A DNA stretch of 64,000 bases from Scatomonas sp963928055 (GTDB taxonomy: Bacteria; Bacillota; Clostridia; Lachnospirales; Lachnospiraceae), in NCBI GenBank assembly GCA_963928055.1, contig CAWVDN010000001.1, forward strand, positions 1,116,001-1,180,000. Direction: 5' to 3'. Below, piece by piece: positions 24,727 to 34,452 of the stretch; the stretch's first letter is position 1; each line of letters begins with the position of its first letter. A program made the translations under genes and the position numbers. The notes under the pieces were generated by a model. It did not search any database. It saw only the letters and a list, made by a program, of their open reading frames with translations, and was not told where the DNA came from.

Positions 24727-26067
24727 TTACGGACGTCCCTGCTCCAGATTCATAAATTTCGTATAATCCGGCAGCCATACCAGATTCACGGTTCCGATCG
24801 GGCCGTTCCTCTGCTTCGCGATGATGATCTCCGCCACGCCCTTCATTTCCGAATCCTTATGGTAATAATCATCCCGGTAGATAAACATGACCACATCCGC
24901 GTCCTGCTCAATGGCTCCGGATTCCCGGAGATCCGAGAGCATCGGCCTGTGGTCCGTCCGGCTCTCCACCGCGCGGCTGAGCTGCGACAGGGCCACCACC
25001 GGCACATTCAGTTCCCGGGCCAAAGCTTTCAGGGATCGGGAGATATCCGAAATTTCCTGCTGCCTGGAATCGCTGTTTCTTCCTCCGCCGCTCATGAGCT
25101 GAAGATAATCGATCATGACCACATCCAGTCCATGCTCCAGTTTATATTTCCGGCATTTTGACCGCAGTTCCCTGACGGTGATGCCGGGAGTATCGTCGAT
25201 GATCAGACGGGAATCGCCGATCAGGCCCGCGCTCTCAATGAGCTTGCTCCAGTCCTCATCTTTCAGATTTCCCGTGCGCAGGCTTTGGGAATTCACCCTG
25301 GACTCCATGGACAGCAGACGGTTCATCAACTGCTGTTTGGACATCTCCAGACTGAAGATCGCCACAGACAGATTCTGTTTAAAAGCCATATACTGGGCGA
25401 TATTCAGCACAAAGGCCGTCTTTCCCATAGAAGGCCTTGCCGCCACCAGGATCAGATCAGAATTTTGAAAACCGGAAGTTTTATAATCCAGATCCGCAAA
25501 TCCGGTAGGAAGTCCCGTTACGTTCCCCTTGGTCCTGGATGCTTTTTCGATATTCTCCAGGGTGTCCATGACTACCTGACGGATAGGCACCATCTCCCCG
25601 GAATCCCTCTGCTGAAGGAGCTGAAACATTTTCTTTTCCGTATTTTCCAGGATCTCTTCCACCGGTTCCCGGTTCAGATAGCATTCGTTCTCAATCTCCT
25701 CCGTCAGCCGGATCAGTCGTCGGAGCAATGCCTTCTCGCTGACGATTGCGGCATAATAACGGATATTCGCGGAAGTGGGGACCGCGTTCAGCAGATCCCG
25801 GACAAACTCCATTCCCGAGATCTCCGGCGGTACATCCATCTCCCGCAGACGGTTCTGGAGCGTAACGATATCTACCGCTTTTCCCTCATTAAAGAGATCC
25901 ACGATGGCCTCGAAAATAATTCCATACTGCCGCTGATAAAAGTCGTCGCTGGTCAGCATTTCCGATGCCGCCATGATCGCTTCCCGTCCCATAAGCATGG
26001 AACCGATCACGGACTGTTCGGCCTCCACACTGTGGGGAAGTATTCTCTTGATCAGCGCCTCCTCCAT
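24727..26067 (-). CDS. dnaB: Replicative DNA helicase DnaB
   Basis: 446 residues; the hexameric helicase at the replication fork (DnaC in Bacillus naming). The N-terminal domain (PHSVEAEQSVIGSML) binds primase. The RecA-like domain has Walker A ARPSMGKTAF near residue 210, Walker B VVMIDYLQLM, and the GPIGTVNLVW end. It is last in gdpP-rplI-dnaB, a gene order common in Firmicutes. Confidence 0.97.
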   Translation of the reverse strand: MEEALIKRILPHSVEAEQSVIGSMLMGREAIMAASEMLTSDDFYQRQYGIIFEAIVDLFNEGKAVDIVTLQNRLREMDVPPEISGMEFVRDLLNAVPTSANIRYYAAIVSEKALLRRLIRLTEEIENECYLNREPVEEILENTEKKMFQLLQQRDSGEMVPIRQVVMDTLENIEKASRTKGNVTGLPTGFADLDYKTSGFQNSDLILVAARPSMGKTAFVLNIAQYMAFKQNLSVAIFSLEMSKQQLMNRLLSMESRVNSQSLRTGNLKDEDWSKLIESAGLIGDSRLIIDDTPGITVRELRSKCRKYKLEHGLDVVMIDYLQLMSGGGRNSDSRQQEISDISRSLKALARELNVPVVALSQLSRAVESRTDHRPMLSDLRESGAIEQDADVVMFIYRDDYYHKDSEMKGVAEIIIAKQRNGPIGTVNLVWLPDYTKFMNLEQGRP

Positions 26068-26080
26068 GGGATCAATCCTC

Positions 26081-26527
26081 CTATGCCTCTTTTACGTGAA
26101 CCTTCAGCTTTGCCGTCACCTGAGGATGCAGTTTTACTGCCACCTCCGTGGTGCCCAGTTCCTTGATCGTGCCGTCCAGCACCAGTTTCTTTTTATCCAG
26201 TTCCAGACCCAGCTGTTCCCTGGCCGCTTCCGCGATCTCCTTGGCAGAGACAGAACCGAATACCTTGCCGCCCTCTCCCGTTTTGATAGAAACGGAGACT
26301 TCCGACGCGCTGACCTTCTCGCCCAGGGCCCTGGCTGCTTCCAGGGCTTCCTGAGCCAGTTTCGCTTCGTGAGCCTTCTGCAGTTTCAGATCGTTCAGAT
26401 TTTTCGGCGTCGCCGGCGCCCCGAGCTTTTTGGGCAGCAGCATGTTCCGGGCGTATCCGTCGCTGACGTTTACGATCTCGCCTTTTTTTCCCAGTGACTT
26501 TACATCTTCTAATAAAATAACCTTCAT
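26081..26527 (-). CDS. rplI: Ribosomal protein bL9
   Basis: 148 residues: the N-terminal domain MKVILLEDVKSLGKKGEIV, a long connecting helix, and a C-terminal RNA-binding domain. The ATG overlaps the gdpP stop by one base. Confidence 0.97.
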   Translation of the reverse strand: MKVILLEDVKSLGKKGEIVNVSDGYARNMLLPKKLGAPATPKNLNDLKLQKAHEAKLAQEALEAARALGEKVSASEVSVSIKTGEGGKVFGSVSAKEIAEAAREQLGLELDKKKLVLDGTIKELGTTEVAVKLHPQVTAKLKVHVKEA

Positions 26528-28589
26528 TATATTTCTCCTCCATCCAGCATCTGCACCAGAGTTTCTTTCAAGTAAGCCTTCGCTTCCTCCAGCGACTGCT
26601 TTTCCAGCTGGCAGCCGGCAATGTTCAGATGACCGCCGCCGCCCATCCGCTCCATGATGATCTGCACATTTACCTCGTCAATGGCACGGGCGCTTATATA
26701 GATGACATCCTTATACTCCGTCAGCACAAAGGAGGCCCTTACGCCTACGATGTTCAGCAGTTCGTTGGCTGCCTGGGCTCCTACCACGGTGGGACTTTCC
26801 ACGTAATCGCTGGGGCAGACAGAGATCGCAAAGCTTTCCCGGAACAGCTCCGCGTTGCGGATCGCCTCGCCTCTGGCCCGGTAATCGTTCATATTTTCCC
26901 GGAACATTTTTCGCACCCGGGTAACATCCGCCCCGCAGCGGCGCAGAAACGCTGCCGCCTCGAACGTACGCACGCCTGTCTTCTGCAGGAAATTATCGGT
27001 ATCTACCATGATCCCCGCGTAAAGGGCATCCGCCTCCACATTCCGGATCCGTATGCCGTCCGCGAAATACTGCAGGATCTCCGCCACCATTTCACAGGCG
27101 GAAGAGGCGTAGGGCTCGATATAGGAAAGGACCGAATTGCGGATCACCTCGCTGCCCTGACGGTGGTGATCCAGGACTACAATGGTGCGGGTCAGATACA
27201 GCAGTTCCTCGCACTCCGTGTAGCTGGGTTTATTGGTATCCACCACGACCACCAGCGTATTTTCATCCACGATCTCCCTGGCTTCCGCGCAGTTCACAAA
27301 CATATGGGGATCATAGTCCGGATTCTGCTGGAAGGCATGGATCAGGGGCCGGATCGAGGACGTTACATTATCTATGACAATGTGGGCCCTCTTATTCATG
27401 GTCTTTGCCGCCCGATAAATACCCACTGCGGAACCGAAGGAATCCACATCGATAATCTTATGTCCCATGACCACCACTTTTTCCTTGCTGTCCATGAATT
27501 CCTTCAGGGCATGGGCCTTTACTCTGGCCTTTACCCTGGTGCTCTTCTCCACAGCCTGGGATTTTCCTCCGAAGTAGGAGATCTTTTCTCCTTCCTTGAT
27601 CACCACCTGGTCGCCGCCCCGTCCCAGTGCCAGATCGATGGCGATCCGGGCATACTCGGAATTTTTCGCGTAACTGCCGCTGCCCTCCCCGATGCCGATA
27701 CTGATCGTGACCGCCATCTCGTTTCCGATATTAACGGTCTTGACCTCCTGCAGAATGCTGAATTTCATCTCTTTCAGCTTTGTGAGGGATCCCTTCCGCA
27801 TTACAAGAAAATATTTATCCTTTTCAAACTTTTTCACCAGGCCGTCGATCTCGTTGAAATATTTATTGATCTTCCGGTCCAAAAGCGCTGTCAGCAGAGA
27901 CCTTCTTACTTCCTCCACGCTCTCCAGCGCTTCATCGTAATTATCCAGATAGATCAGACCTGTGACCAGAGTCTCGTCCTCGTACCTGCGGATATATTCA
28001 TTCAGTTTCGTCTCATCCGCCAGATATACACAGTCGAGCGCTGCGTCCTGTTCCGGGTTCCAGCAGAGTTCTGAGTCTCTCTACAAGCTCATCGATGTTG
28101 TTATATACTTGATATAGATCCTGTAATCCCGTCTCTGATAGGAAGAGGATAATCCACCTCTTCTCCGGGATCTGGAAATTTATCCAGGTGATCTCCGAAA
28201 AGATATTCGTTATAGACCTGTTGTATCCCCGGGCGGTCCCTGCCGCTGAGCTCTGAAAACGCCCCTGTTGAACCACAGGAGCTGGCCCTGATCGGTCGGT
28301 GATCGCGTAGGGAAGCGAAAAATCGGCCAGAAGCTGTTTCTGTATCTGTCCGTACTGGGCCGCGAATGAGAGCAGATCATTGAATACGGTCGCTTTCTTT
28401 CTCTGGTAAAGCCACAGAGCCGCCGCAGCATACAGCGCGAGGCAGCAGCTCAGCAGAATGCCCGCGTCAAAACTGATCACATAGGCGCATACATCTGCCG
28501 CCGCAAGCACCAGGATCATCCAGAGCGGCCAGCGGAGATACCGCTGCAGCCGGGCCTGTGAGCCTTAAATTGGAACTGGATTTATTCAT
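26527..28589 (-). pseudogene. gdpP: gdpP, c-di-AMP phosphodiesterase, broken by several indels at the 5' end
   Basis: GdpP is a membrane protein that breaks down c-di-AMP. The C-terminal part (from about 28060) is intact: a degenerate GGDEF domain, then DHH/DHHA1 with DVDSFGSAVG, VVVVDTNKP, VLDHHRQ and the GGGGHLNIAG motif. The 5' part, MNKSSSNLRL, then RLQRYLRWPLWMILVLAAA (membrane helix) and a PAS-like stretch (TDRSG, QLLWFNR, FSELSGRDRPG), is spread over all three frames. I count at least five frame jumps between 28050 and 28556, mostly at runs of C or G. It is either a dead gene or poor sequence; losing GdpP would raise c-di-AMP. Confidence 0.8.
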
Positions 28590-28672
28590 GACTTGTACTC
28601 CCGCAAAATTTACCGCCGCAGCCGAATACCCGGGCAATGGCGCCGGCACTGCTGCCGGTATCCATGGCAGAC

Positions 28673-28712
28673 GGGGTGACCGGGCACTGCTCCCGCAGCA
28701 TCCGGTCACCCC
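28673..28712 (-). terminator. Hairpin downstream of ssb
   Basis: GGGGTGACCGG pairs with CCGGTCACCCC with an inner small stem. There is no T-run, so termination is uncertain. The rest of 28590-28758 shows nothing else apart from a weak CCGGCA/TGCCGG hairpin. Confidence 0.4.
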
Positions 28713-28758
28713 CCTGCTTTAGTCTGTATCGCCAGGACAAAAGCCTGTTCCGCCCTTT

Positions 28759-29225
28759 TTAATTAAAAGGCAGTTCCTCATCGATCCCATCCGGAATATT
28801 CATAAATCCATCCGCGGACGCTGGCGCGGCGGCCGGCGCGGCCGGAGCGGAAGAAGCCGGCTGGCGGTAGGAAGCGTTGAATCCCGCGCTGTTTTCAGCG
28901 CTGGCGCTCTTGCTCTCCGCGAACTCCTGATCCTCTACCACTACATCCGTAGTGTAGACCTTGACTCCGTCCCGGTTGGTGTAGCTTCCTGTCTGGATCC
29001 TGCCGCTGACAACAATGCGGATCCCCTGATGGAAATATTTTTCCGCAAACTCCGCGCTTCTGCCGAAGGCGACGCAGCTGATAAAATCTGCCGTCTGCTC
29101 TCCGTCCCTTTTAAAACGCCGGTCCACCGCCAGAGTATATCTGGCCACCGCCATGGAATTTTCCCCTGCGGAATAACGGATATCCGGGTCTCTGGTTAAT
29201 CTTCCATAAGAATTACTTTATTCAT
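28759..29225 (-). CDS. ssb: Single-stranded DNA-binding protein, one-base frameshift near the start
   Basis: SSB covers single-stranded DNA during replication and repair. From the internal ATG at 29154 the frame is open for 131 residues: OB fold (DFISCVAFGRSAEFAEKYF) and the acidic tip DGIDEELPFN that recruits partners. The true start is ATG at 29225 (MNKVILM). One G is missing right after this (near 29204), and restoring it joins GRLTRDPDIRYSAGENS to the rest. Since SSB is normally essential, a sequencing or assembly error is the likeliest cause unless another ssb exists elsewhere. The promoter at 29274-29302 fits the longer form. Confidence 0.85.
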
Positions 29226-29273
29226 CCTCTGTTACCTCTGTGCATTCGATGTTATTGTATATCACGGGTTTCT

Positions 29274-29302
29274 ATCATAACACAGCCGGGCTTAAAAGTC
29301 AA
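29274..29302 (-). promoter_or_regulatory. Promoter of ssb
   Basis: TTGACT, 17 bases, TATGAT on the minus strand, overlapping the end of the DUF951 gene. Confidence 0.65.
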
Positions 29303-29487
29303 TTTTCCCCTTTCTTGCGCAGGCCTCTGGCGTTCTTCTCCACCTGCTTTCTGGGCGTCATGATCTGATGGCCGCATCCCGTGCAGTTCAGGCGGAAATC
29401 AGCTCCCACCCGCAGGATCTCCCACTCAGAACTGCCGCAGGGATGAGGTTTCTTTAATTTTACGATATCTCCTACCTCAAACAGCAT
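29299..29487 (-). CDS. DUF951 family protein
   Basis: 62 residues starting MLFEVGDIVKLKKPHPCGS, with a C(x)n CTGCG pattern that suggests a small zinc-binding OB-like fold. DUF951 proteins are common small proteins of Firmicutes of unknown role. The ATG at 29487 is chosen because GGAGG lies 8 bases upstream, inside the last codons of the sirtuin gene; a GTG three codons earlier is possible. Confidence 0.85.
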   Translation of the reverse strand: MLFEVGDIVKLKKPHPCGSSEWEILRVGADFRLNCTGCGHQIMTPRKQVEKNARGLRKKGEN

Positions 29488-29492
29488 CTTTC

Positions 29493-30234
29493 TCACCTCC
29501 GGCTGTCAGGAAACAACGATCCGGTCCAGACCTGTCCGATGGGCTCGTTGATCACCAGATCGGCGCTCTGGTCCGCCGAAGTCGCGCCTTTGTTGATGAC
29601 CACCAGACAGTCGCCCGAAAATAATGCAGCAGTCCGCCGCGGGATAGACCACCAGGGAAGTGCCTCCGACGATCAGGACCTGGGCTTCGGAGATGGCCTG
29701 CACCGACTCCTGCAGAGTGCGCTGATCCAGGCTCTCCTCATACAGGCACTACATCCGGCTTGATGATCCCCCCGCATTTTTCACAGCGGGGAACGCCCTC
29801 CGCGCCGCCTTCATGTAAGCGGCATCATAAAAAGCCGCCGCATTTCATGCAGAGTAATTCCGATGCACGCTTCCGTGTAGCTCCAGTACTTTTTTGCTTC
29901 CGGCCAGCTGATGAAGCCCGTCGATATTCTGAGTGATCACAGCCTTCAGTTTTCCCGCCGCCTCCAGTTCCGCCAGCTTCCTGTGGGCAGCATTGGGTTT
30001 CGCGTCCAGAGCCAGCATTTTATCCTGATAAAAGCGGAAAAAATAATCGGGATTTCTCATAAAAAAGCTGTGGCTCAGGATCTGCTCCGGCGGATAATCA
30101 TAGGTCTGATGATACAGACCGTCCACACTTCGGAAATCCGGGATCCCGCTTTCCGTGGATACCCCCGCGCCTCCGAAAAACACCAGATTCTCATGTTCGT
30201 CAATGATCTTCTGCAACCTGTTTACTGCATCCAT
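29493..30234 (-). pseudogene. Sir2-type NAD-dependent protein deacetylase, broken by indels
   Basis: Sirtuins remove acyl groups from lysines using NAD. The intact first 129 residues show FFGGAGVSTESGIPDFRS, TQNIDGLHQLAG and the HGSVHRNY end of the catalytic block. After about 29860 the zinc knuckle (CMKCG, then CEKCGG), PDVV, QAISEAQVLIVGGTSLVV and NEPIGQVWTGSLFPDS are all present but in different frames, with at least four insertions or deletions. The stop at 29493-29495 overlaps the start region of the DUF951 gene. The start at 30234 has AGGAGGTAGCGCT before it. Confidence 0.8.
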
Positions 30235-30263
30235 AGCGCTACCTCCTGTCCGCAAACCGCCCT

Positions 30264-31115
30264 TTAAGGTTCCAACGTCCGCACGCCCTGCACTACATAC
30301 CGCTCGTCTCCCTGGCTGGAAGCGCAGGTAGACAGGGTCACGATCCTGTCATTTTCCGAAAACTCCCGCGCCGGAAGAGAGATCTGCGCCTGGGACTGCA
30401 TTTTATCCAGATATTCCAGAAAAGCCTCCCCCGGTCCGGAAAACAGTGTGTACACATCGCTGTAGGCATCTGTATACTGCGCGTTAAAGATTTCGTATCT
30501 GTAATCCCCTTCCGGCGTCAGGATCCAGAAATCCATATGTTCCTGGTATTTTTCCCATTCCTGAAGAAAATTCAGTTTTCCGAACATTGTCTGATTTTTC
30601 ATGTTGTGGCCGTACACAATGGTATTGCAGTCCGACCAGTCGCCGCTGTTCTGGCACTCCACAAAAATAGACCCCGCAAAATTGTCTTTTCCCTCAAAAG
30701 TCCTGTGGAGATAATATTCGTTGTCCGTTCCCTGGACCACCGGATAACTGATATCCAGAGCCCCGATATACAGCCAGCCCACAATATCCGGATTCATCTT
30801 CCGGAGGGCTGCAAAATCCACCTGGATGGGCGGGACGTCTTCCGGATCCCCGTCCTCTGCGCTGTCCCCGGTTACGGCTTCTATGGGAGGTTCCCCCGGA
30901 TCCTCCGGTTTTTCTTCCTGCTCCTTCGTATGGGTCTGGGTCGTATACTGCAGCAGGCTGCTGTACTCGTTTTCCCCTTCCTGATAGGCCAGATGGGTAG
31001 AGATCAGTTTATAACCCGAATAGGCAATGACTCCCACGCAGAGGAGGATGCCCAGGGTAAGGATCGCGTTTACGGGACCGCCCTTCTTCTTTTTTTTCTT
31101 TTTTTCTGCCGCCAT
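30264..31115 (-). CDS. Class B sortase
   Basis: 283 residues. A short basic N-terminus (AAEKKKKKKKG), one membrane helix at about 13-32, an acidic linker, then the sortase domain with catalytic His in TIVYGHNM, Cys in TLSTC and Arg in DERYVV. It joins secreted proteins to the peptidoglycan or to each other. The frame opens at 31190, but the promoter's predicted start point lies at about 31154, so the ATG at 31115 with AAAAGGAG just before it is chosen. No sortase substrate is visible nearby. Confidence 0.85.
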   Translation of the reverse strand: MAAEKKKKKKKGGPVNAILTLGILLCVGVIAYSGYKLISTHLAYQEGENEYSSLLQYTTQTHTKEQEEKPEDPGEPPIEAVTGDSAEDGDPEDVPPIQVDFAALRKMNPDIVGWLYIGALDISYPVVQGTDNEYYLHRTFEGKDNFAGSIFVECQNSGDWSDCNTIVYGHNMKNQTMFGKLNFLQEWEKYQEHMDFWILTPEGDYRYEIFNAQYTDAYSDVYTLFSGPGEAFLEYLDKMQSQAQISLPAREFSENDRIVTLSTCASSQGDERYVVQGVRTLEP

Positions 31116-31161
31116 CTCGCTCCTTTTCCGCCTCATCCCAGGCAGTCTTTTCATCCCCTTT

Positions 31162-31190
31162 AGTATACAAAAGCGCAGGTAGAAAGTCAA
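31162..31190 (-). promoter_or_regulatory. Promoter of the sortase gene
   Basis: TTGACT, 17 bases, TATACT on the minus strand. Confidence 0.65.
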
Positions 31191-31220
31191 ATACTCTTAT
31201 CCCCCTTGTTTTCCGCCGCA

Positions 31221-31256
31221 ACAAATAAAGACATATCAGAAAAGATATGCCTTTAT
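31221..31256 (-). terminator. Terminator after tRNA-fMet
   Basis: ATAAAGGCATATC pairs with GATATGTCTTTAT across TTTTCT on the minus strand; TTTATTTG follows. Confidence 0.65.
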
Positions 31257-31260
31257 AGGA

Positions 31261-31334
31261 TTGCGGGGGCAGGATTTGAACCTGCGGCCTTCGGGTTATG
31301 AGCCCGACGAGCTTCCAGACTGCTCCACCCCGCG
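31261..31334 (-). tRNA. Initiator tRNA-fMet (CAT)
   Basis: Cloverleaf with acceptor CGCGGGG / CCCCGCA, unpaired C1-A72 and three G-C pairs in the anticodon stem, the marks of initiator tRNA; anticodon CAT. The CCA end is not encoded. Confidence 0.95.
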
Positions 31335-31403
31335 TGATTCGGTTGTCTTGTATACTATATGTTAAATGTTCTGTAAATATTATAGTCTTCTTTTAAATCT
31401 TTG

Positions 31404-31450
31404 TCAAGAAAAGTTCCGGGGCGCCTGAATCCAGACTTCAGACGCCCCGG
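31404..31450 (-). terminator. Terminator of the ketose operon
   Basis: CCGGGGCGTCTGAA pairs with TTCAGGCGCCCCGG, followed by AACTTTTCTT on the minus strand, a few bases after the restored xylB stop. Confidence 0.85.
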
Positions 31451-31454
31451 CTCT

Positions 31455-32925
31455 TTATTCTTCCCCGCCGTACAGTTCTTTGACCGTGGGATAGATCTTT
31501 TTAAACTTCTGATATTTGGCCTCGTATTTCGCCACCAGTTCCGGTTCCGGCTCGATGGTATCGATGACCTTCACCAGTTTTTTCCGCGGCTTCCTCTACG
31601 CTGGCGTATTCCCCGCAGCCCACAGCTGCCAGGATCGCCGCGCCGTAACCGGGGCCCTCCTCGCTCTCAATGATATCTACCTTCAGATTCATAACGTTGG
31701 CGATGATCCTTCTCCAGAGAGGACTCTTCGCCCCGCCGCCGCAGAGCTTTGTCCGCTGGATCTTCAGGCCCAGATCCCGGGCTACTTCCAGAGAATCCCG
31801 AAGCCCGAAGCTGACGCCTTCCAGCACAGCCTGCGTCATTTCTTCCCTGGTGGTGTCCATGGACATGCCGAAGAACACAGCCCTGGCGTCCGGATTGTTG
31901 TGGGGGGATCTCTCGCCCATAAGGTAGGGCAGGAAGAACACGTGGTTCTCTCCCAGTTTCGTGATCCCCTTCTGCTCCGCGCCGTAATCCTTGGTCTTCA
32001 GGATATCATCCATCCACCATTTATTGCAGGAGGCAGCGGAAAGCATGCAACCCATCAGATGGTACGCGCCGTCCGCATGGTCAAAGGAATGAAGGGCGTT
32101 GTATTTGTCCACGCCGAAATTCTTGCTGGAAATAAACACAGTCCCGCTGGTTCCCAGGGAAATATTGCAGCGTCCGTCGCCTACGGTACCGGTCCCCACC
32201 GCCGCAGCGGCATTGTCGCCGGCACCTGCGATGATCTTCACGCCTTCAGGAAGTCCCAGTTCTCCGGCGATCTCCTGTTTCAGGGTGCCCACTACTTCGT
32301 AGCTCTCATACAGTTTCGGAAGCTGCTCTTCTTTCACGGAACAGATCTCCATCATCTCTTTGGACCAGCAGCGGTGCTGCACATCCAGCAGCAGCATGCC
32401 GGAGGCATCGGAGTAGTCCGTGCAGAAGGAACCGGACAACCGGTAGGCCAGATAATCCTTCGGCAGCATGATCTTGGCGATCTTCGCGAAGTTCTCCGGC
32501 TCGTTTTCTTTCATCCAGAGGATCTTCGGAGCGGTAAATCCGGCGAAGGCAATGTTGGCAGTGTACTGGGACAGTTTCTCCTTGCCGATCACCTGATTCA
32601 GATAATCGGTCTGCTTGCCGGTCCGGCCGTCATTCCAGAGGATCGCGGGGCGGATCACATGATCCTCCGCGTCCAGGGCTACCAGCCCGTGCATCTGGCC
32701 TCCGAAGCTGATGCCGGCCACCTGCTGCTTATCACATTTTTCCAGCAGCTCTTTCAGTCCCTCAATGCTCTGGGTATACCAGTCCTCGGGATTCTGCTCT
32801 GACCAGCCGGGATGGGGGAAGAACAGGGGATATTCCTTGGAAACAATGTTCACGATCTTTCCCGCCTCATCCATGGCCAGCAGCTTCACCGCGGAAGTGC
32901 CCAGGTCAATTCCAATATACAGCAT
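31455..32925 (-). CDS. xylB: Xylulokinase with a frameshift near the C-terminus
   Basis: FGGY-family kinase: phosphorylates D-xylulose or a related ketose. GIDLGTSAVKLLAMDEAG is the ATP-site start, GISFGGQMHGLVALD the xylulokinase signature, and GAGDNAAAAVGTG the second phosphate motif. Six A (T on the plus strand) near 31579-31584 shift the frame after EEAAEK; with five, the ending becomes LVKVIDTIEPEPELVAKYE onward to a stop at 31455-31457. As written, the frame closes at 31501 with an aberrant tail. It is third in an operon after DUF4867 and an isomerase. Confidence 0.88.
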
Positions 32926-32940
32926 GGCTGTCCTCCTTAC

Positions 32941-34428
32941 TTAGTGAAAAGGATTCTCTGTGGGATAACGGTCTCCTGCCGGTCTGTTGTATCCGATCTC
33001 CTCTACCGGAACGCCGATGTATTTGAAGATCTCGTACAGAGCCTTGCCGTGATGGCCGAAGGTAACGGCTCCGTGATGGGGATAATTGCCCTCGATCAGT
33101 ACGTGGCGGTAAAATCTTCCCATCTCCGGGATCGCGAACACGCCGATGGCTCCGAAGGACTTGGTGGCTACCGGAAGAACCTCGCCCTGTGCCACGTAAG
33201 CCCGCAGCTTGGCGTCAGCGGTGCTCTGCAGACGATAGAAAGTGATATCGCCGGGAACAATGTCGCCTTCCAGGGTTCCCTGGGTCACTTCCTCAGGCAG
33301 GCTTCTGGCCATGATCATCTGATACTTCATGCTGCAGAAGCTGAGCTTCTTGGAGCAGGTATTGCCGCAGTGGAAGCCCATGAACGTATCTTTATGGGTA
33401 TAAGGGAATTTGCCCTCGATGGCTTCTTTGTACATATCGGCCGGAACGGTGTTGTTGATATCCAGCAGCGTAACCACATCCTGGCTCACGCAGGTGCCCA
33501 GGAACTCGGACAGAGCGCCGTAGATATCCACCTCACAGGATACCGGGATGCCCATGCCGGTCAGACGGCTGTTTACGTAGCAGGGAACAAATCCGAACTG
33601 CGTCTGGAACGCGGGCCAGCATTTGCCGGCGATGGCAACATATTTTCTGTATCCTCTGTGCTCCTCTACCCAGTCGAGCAGGGTCAGCTCGTACTGCGCC
33701 AGCTTCGGCAGGATCTCGGGTTTTTTGTTGCCCTCTCCCAGTTCCTCTTCCATCTCTTTTACTTTTGCCGGGATCCGGGGATCGCCGTCATGTTTGTGAT
33801 ATGCCTCAAACAGATCCAGCTCAGAGTTCTCCTCGATCTCCACGCCCAGGTTGTACAGCTGTTTGATGGGGGCGTTGCAGGCCAGGAAGTTCAGGGGACG
33901 GGGACCGAAGCTGATGATCTTCAGATCGGAAAGTCCGATGAGGCCTCTGGCGATGGGCAGGAAATCATGGATCATATCCGCGCACTCCTCCGCGGTGCCT
34001 ACGGGATACTCCGGAATGTAAGCTCTGACATTGCGCAGCTTCAGGTTGTAGCTGGCGTTCAGCATACCGCAGTACGCGTCTCCTCTTCCGCCTACCAGAT
34101 CGTTCTGGGTTTCCTCCGCAGCGGCAGTGAACATGACCGGTCCGTCAAAATGTTTCGCCAGCAGCGTCTCGGAAATTTCCGGGCCGAAGTTGCCCAGGTA
34201 TACGCACAGAGCGTTGCATCCGGCCTTTTTGATATCCTCCAGTGCCTGTACCATATGGATCTCGCTCTCCACGATGCAGACCGGGCACTCATAGATGTCG
34301 GCAGCCTCGTATTTCTTCGCGTAGGCATCTACCAGCGCTTTTCTGCGGTTTACGGAAAGAGATTCCGGGAAACAGTCGCGGCTTACGGCCACGATACCAA
34401 CTTTTACCTGCGGGATGTTGTTCATCAT
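32941..34428 (-). CDS. L-fucose/L-arabinose isomerase family protein
   Basis: 495 residues, cytosolic, manganese-dependent aldose-ketose isomerase by family. VGIVAVSRDCFPESLSVNRR starts the N-terminal domain and GFHCGNTCSKKLSFCSM lies in the C-terminal metal site region, with GNYPHHGAVTFGHHG at the end. Together with a xylulokinase it would convert an aldose to a ketose and phosphorylate it. The sugar (L-fucose, D-arabinose, L-arabinose or other) cannot be read from the sequence. The first of two adjacent ATGs is used; AAGGAGG is upstream. Confidence 0.85.
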   Translation of the reverse strand: MMNNIPQVKVGIVAVSRDCFPESLSVNRRKALVDAYAKKYEAADIYECPVCIVESEIHMVQALEDIKKAGCNALCVYLGNFGPEISETLLAKHFDGPVMFTAAAEETQNDLVGGRGDAYCGMLNASYNLKLRNVRAYIPEYPVGTAEECADMIHDFLPIARGLIGLSDLKIISFGPRPLNFLACNAPIKQLYNLGVEIEENSELDLFEAYHKHDGDPRIPAKVKEMEEELGEGNKKPEILPKLAQYELTLLDWVEEHRGYRKYVAIAGKCWPAFQTQFGFVPCYVNSRLTGMGIPVSCEVDIYGALSEFLGTCVSQDVVTLLDINNTVPADMYKEAIEGKFPYTHKDTFMGFHCGNTCSKKLSFCSMKYQMIMARSLPEEVTQGTLEGDIVPGDITFYRLQSTADAKLRAYVAQGEVLPVATKSFGAIGVFAIPEMGRFYRHVLIEGNYPHHGAVTFGHHGKALYEIFKYIGVPVEEIGYNRPAGDRYPTENPFH

Positions 34429-34452
34429 TTTTTGAATCCTCCTTCTTTTTAT

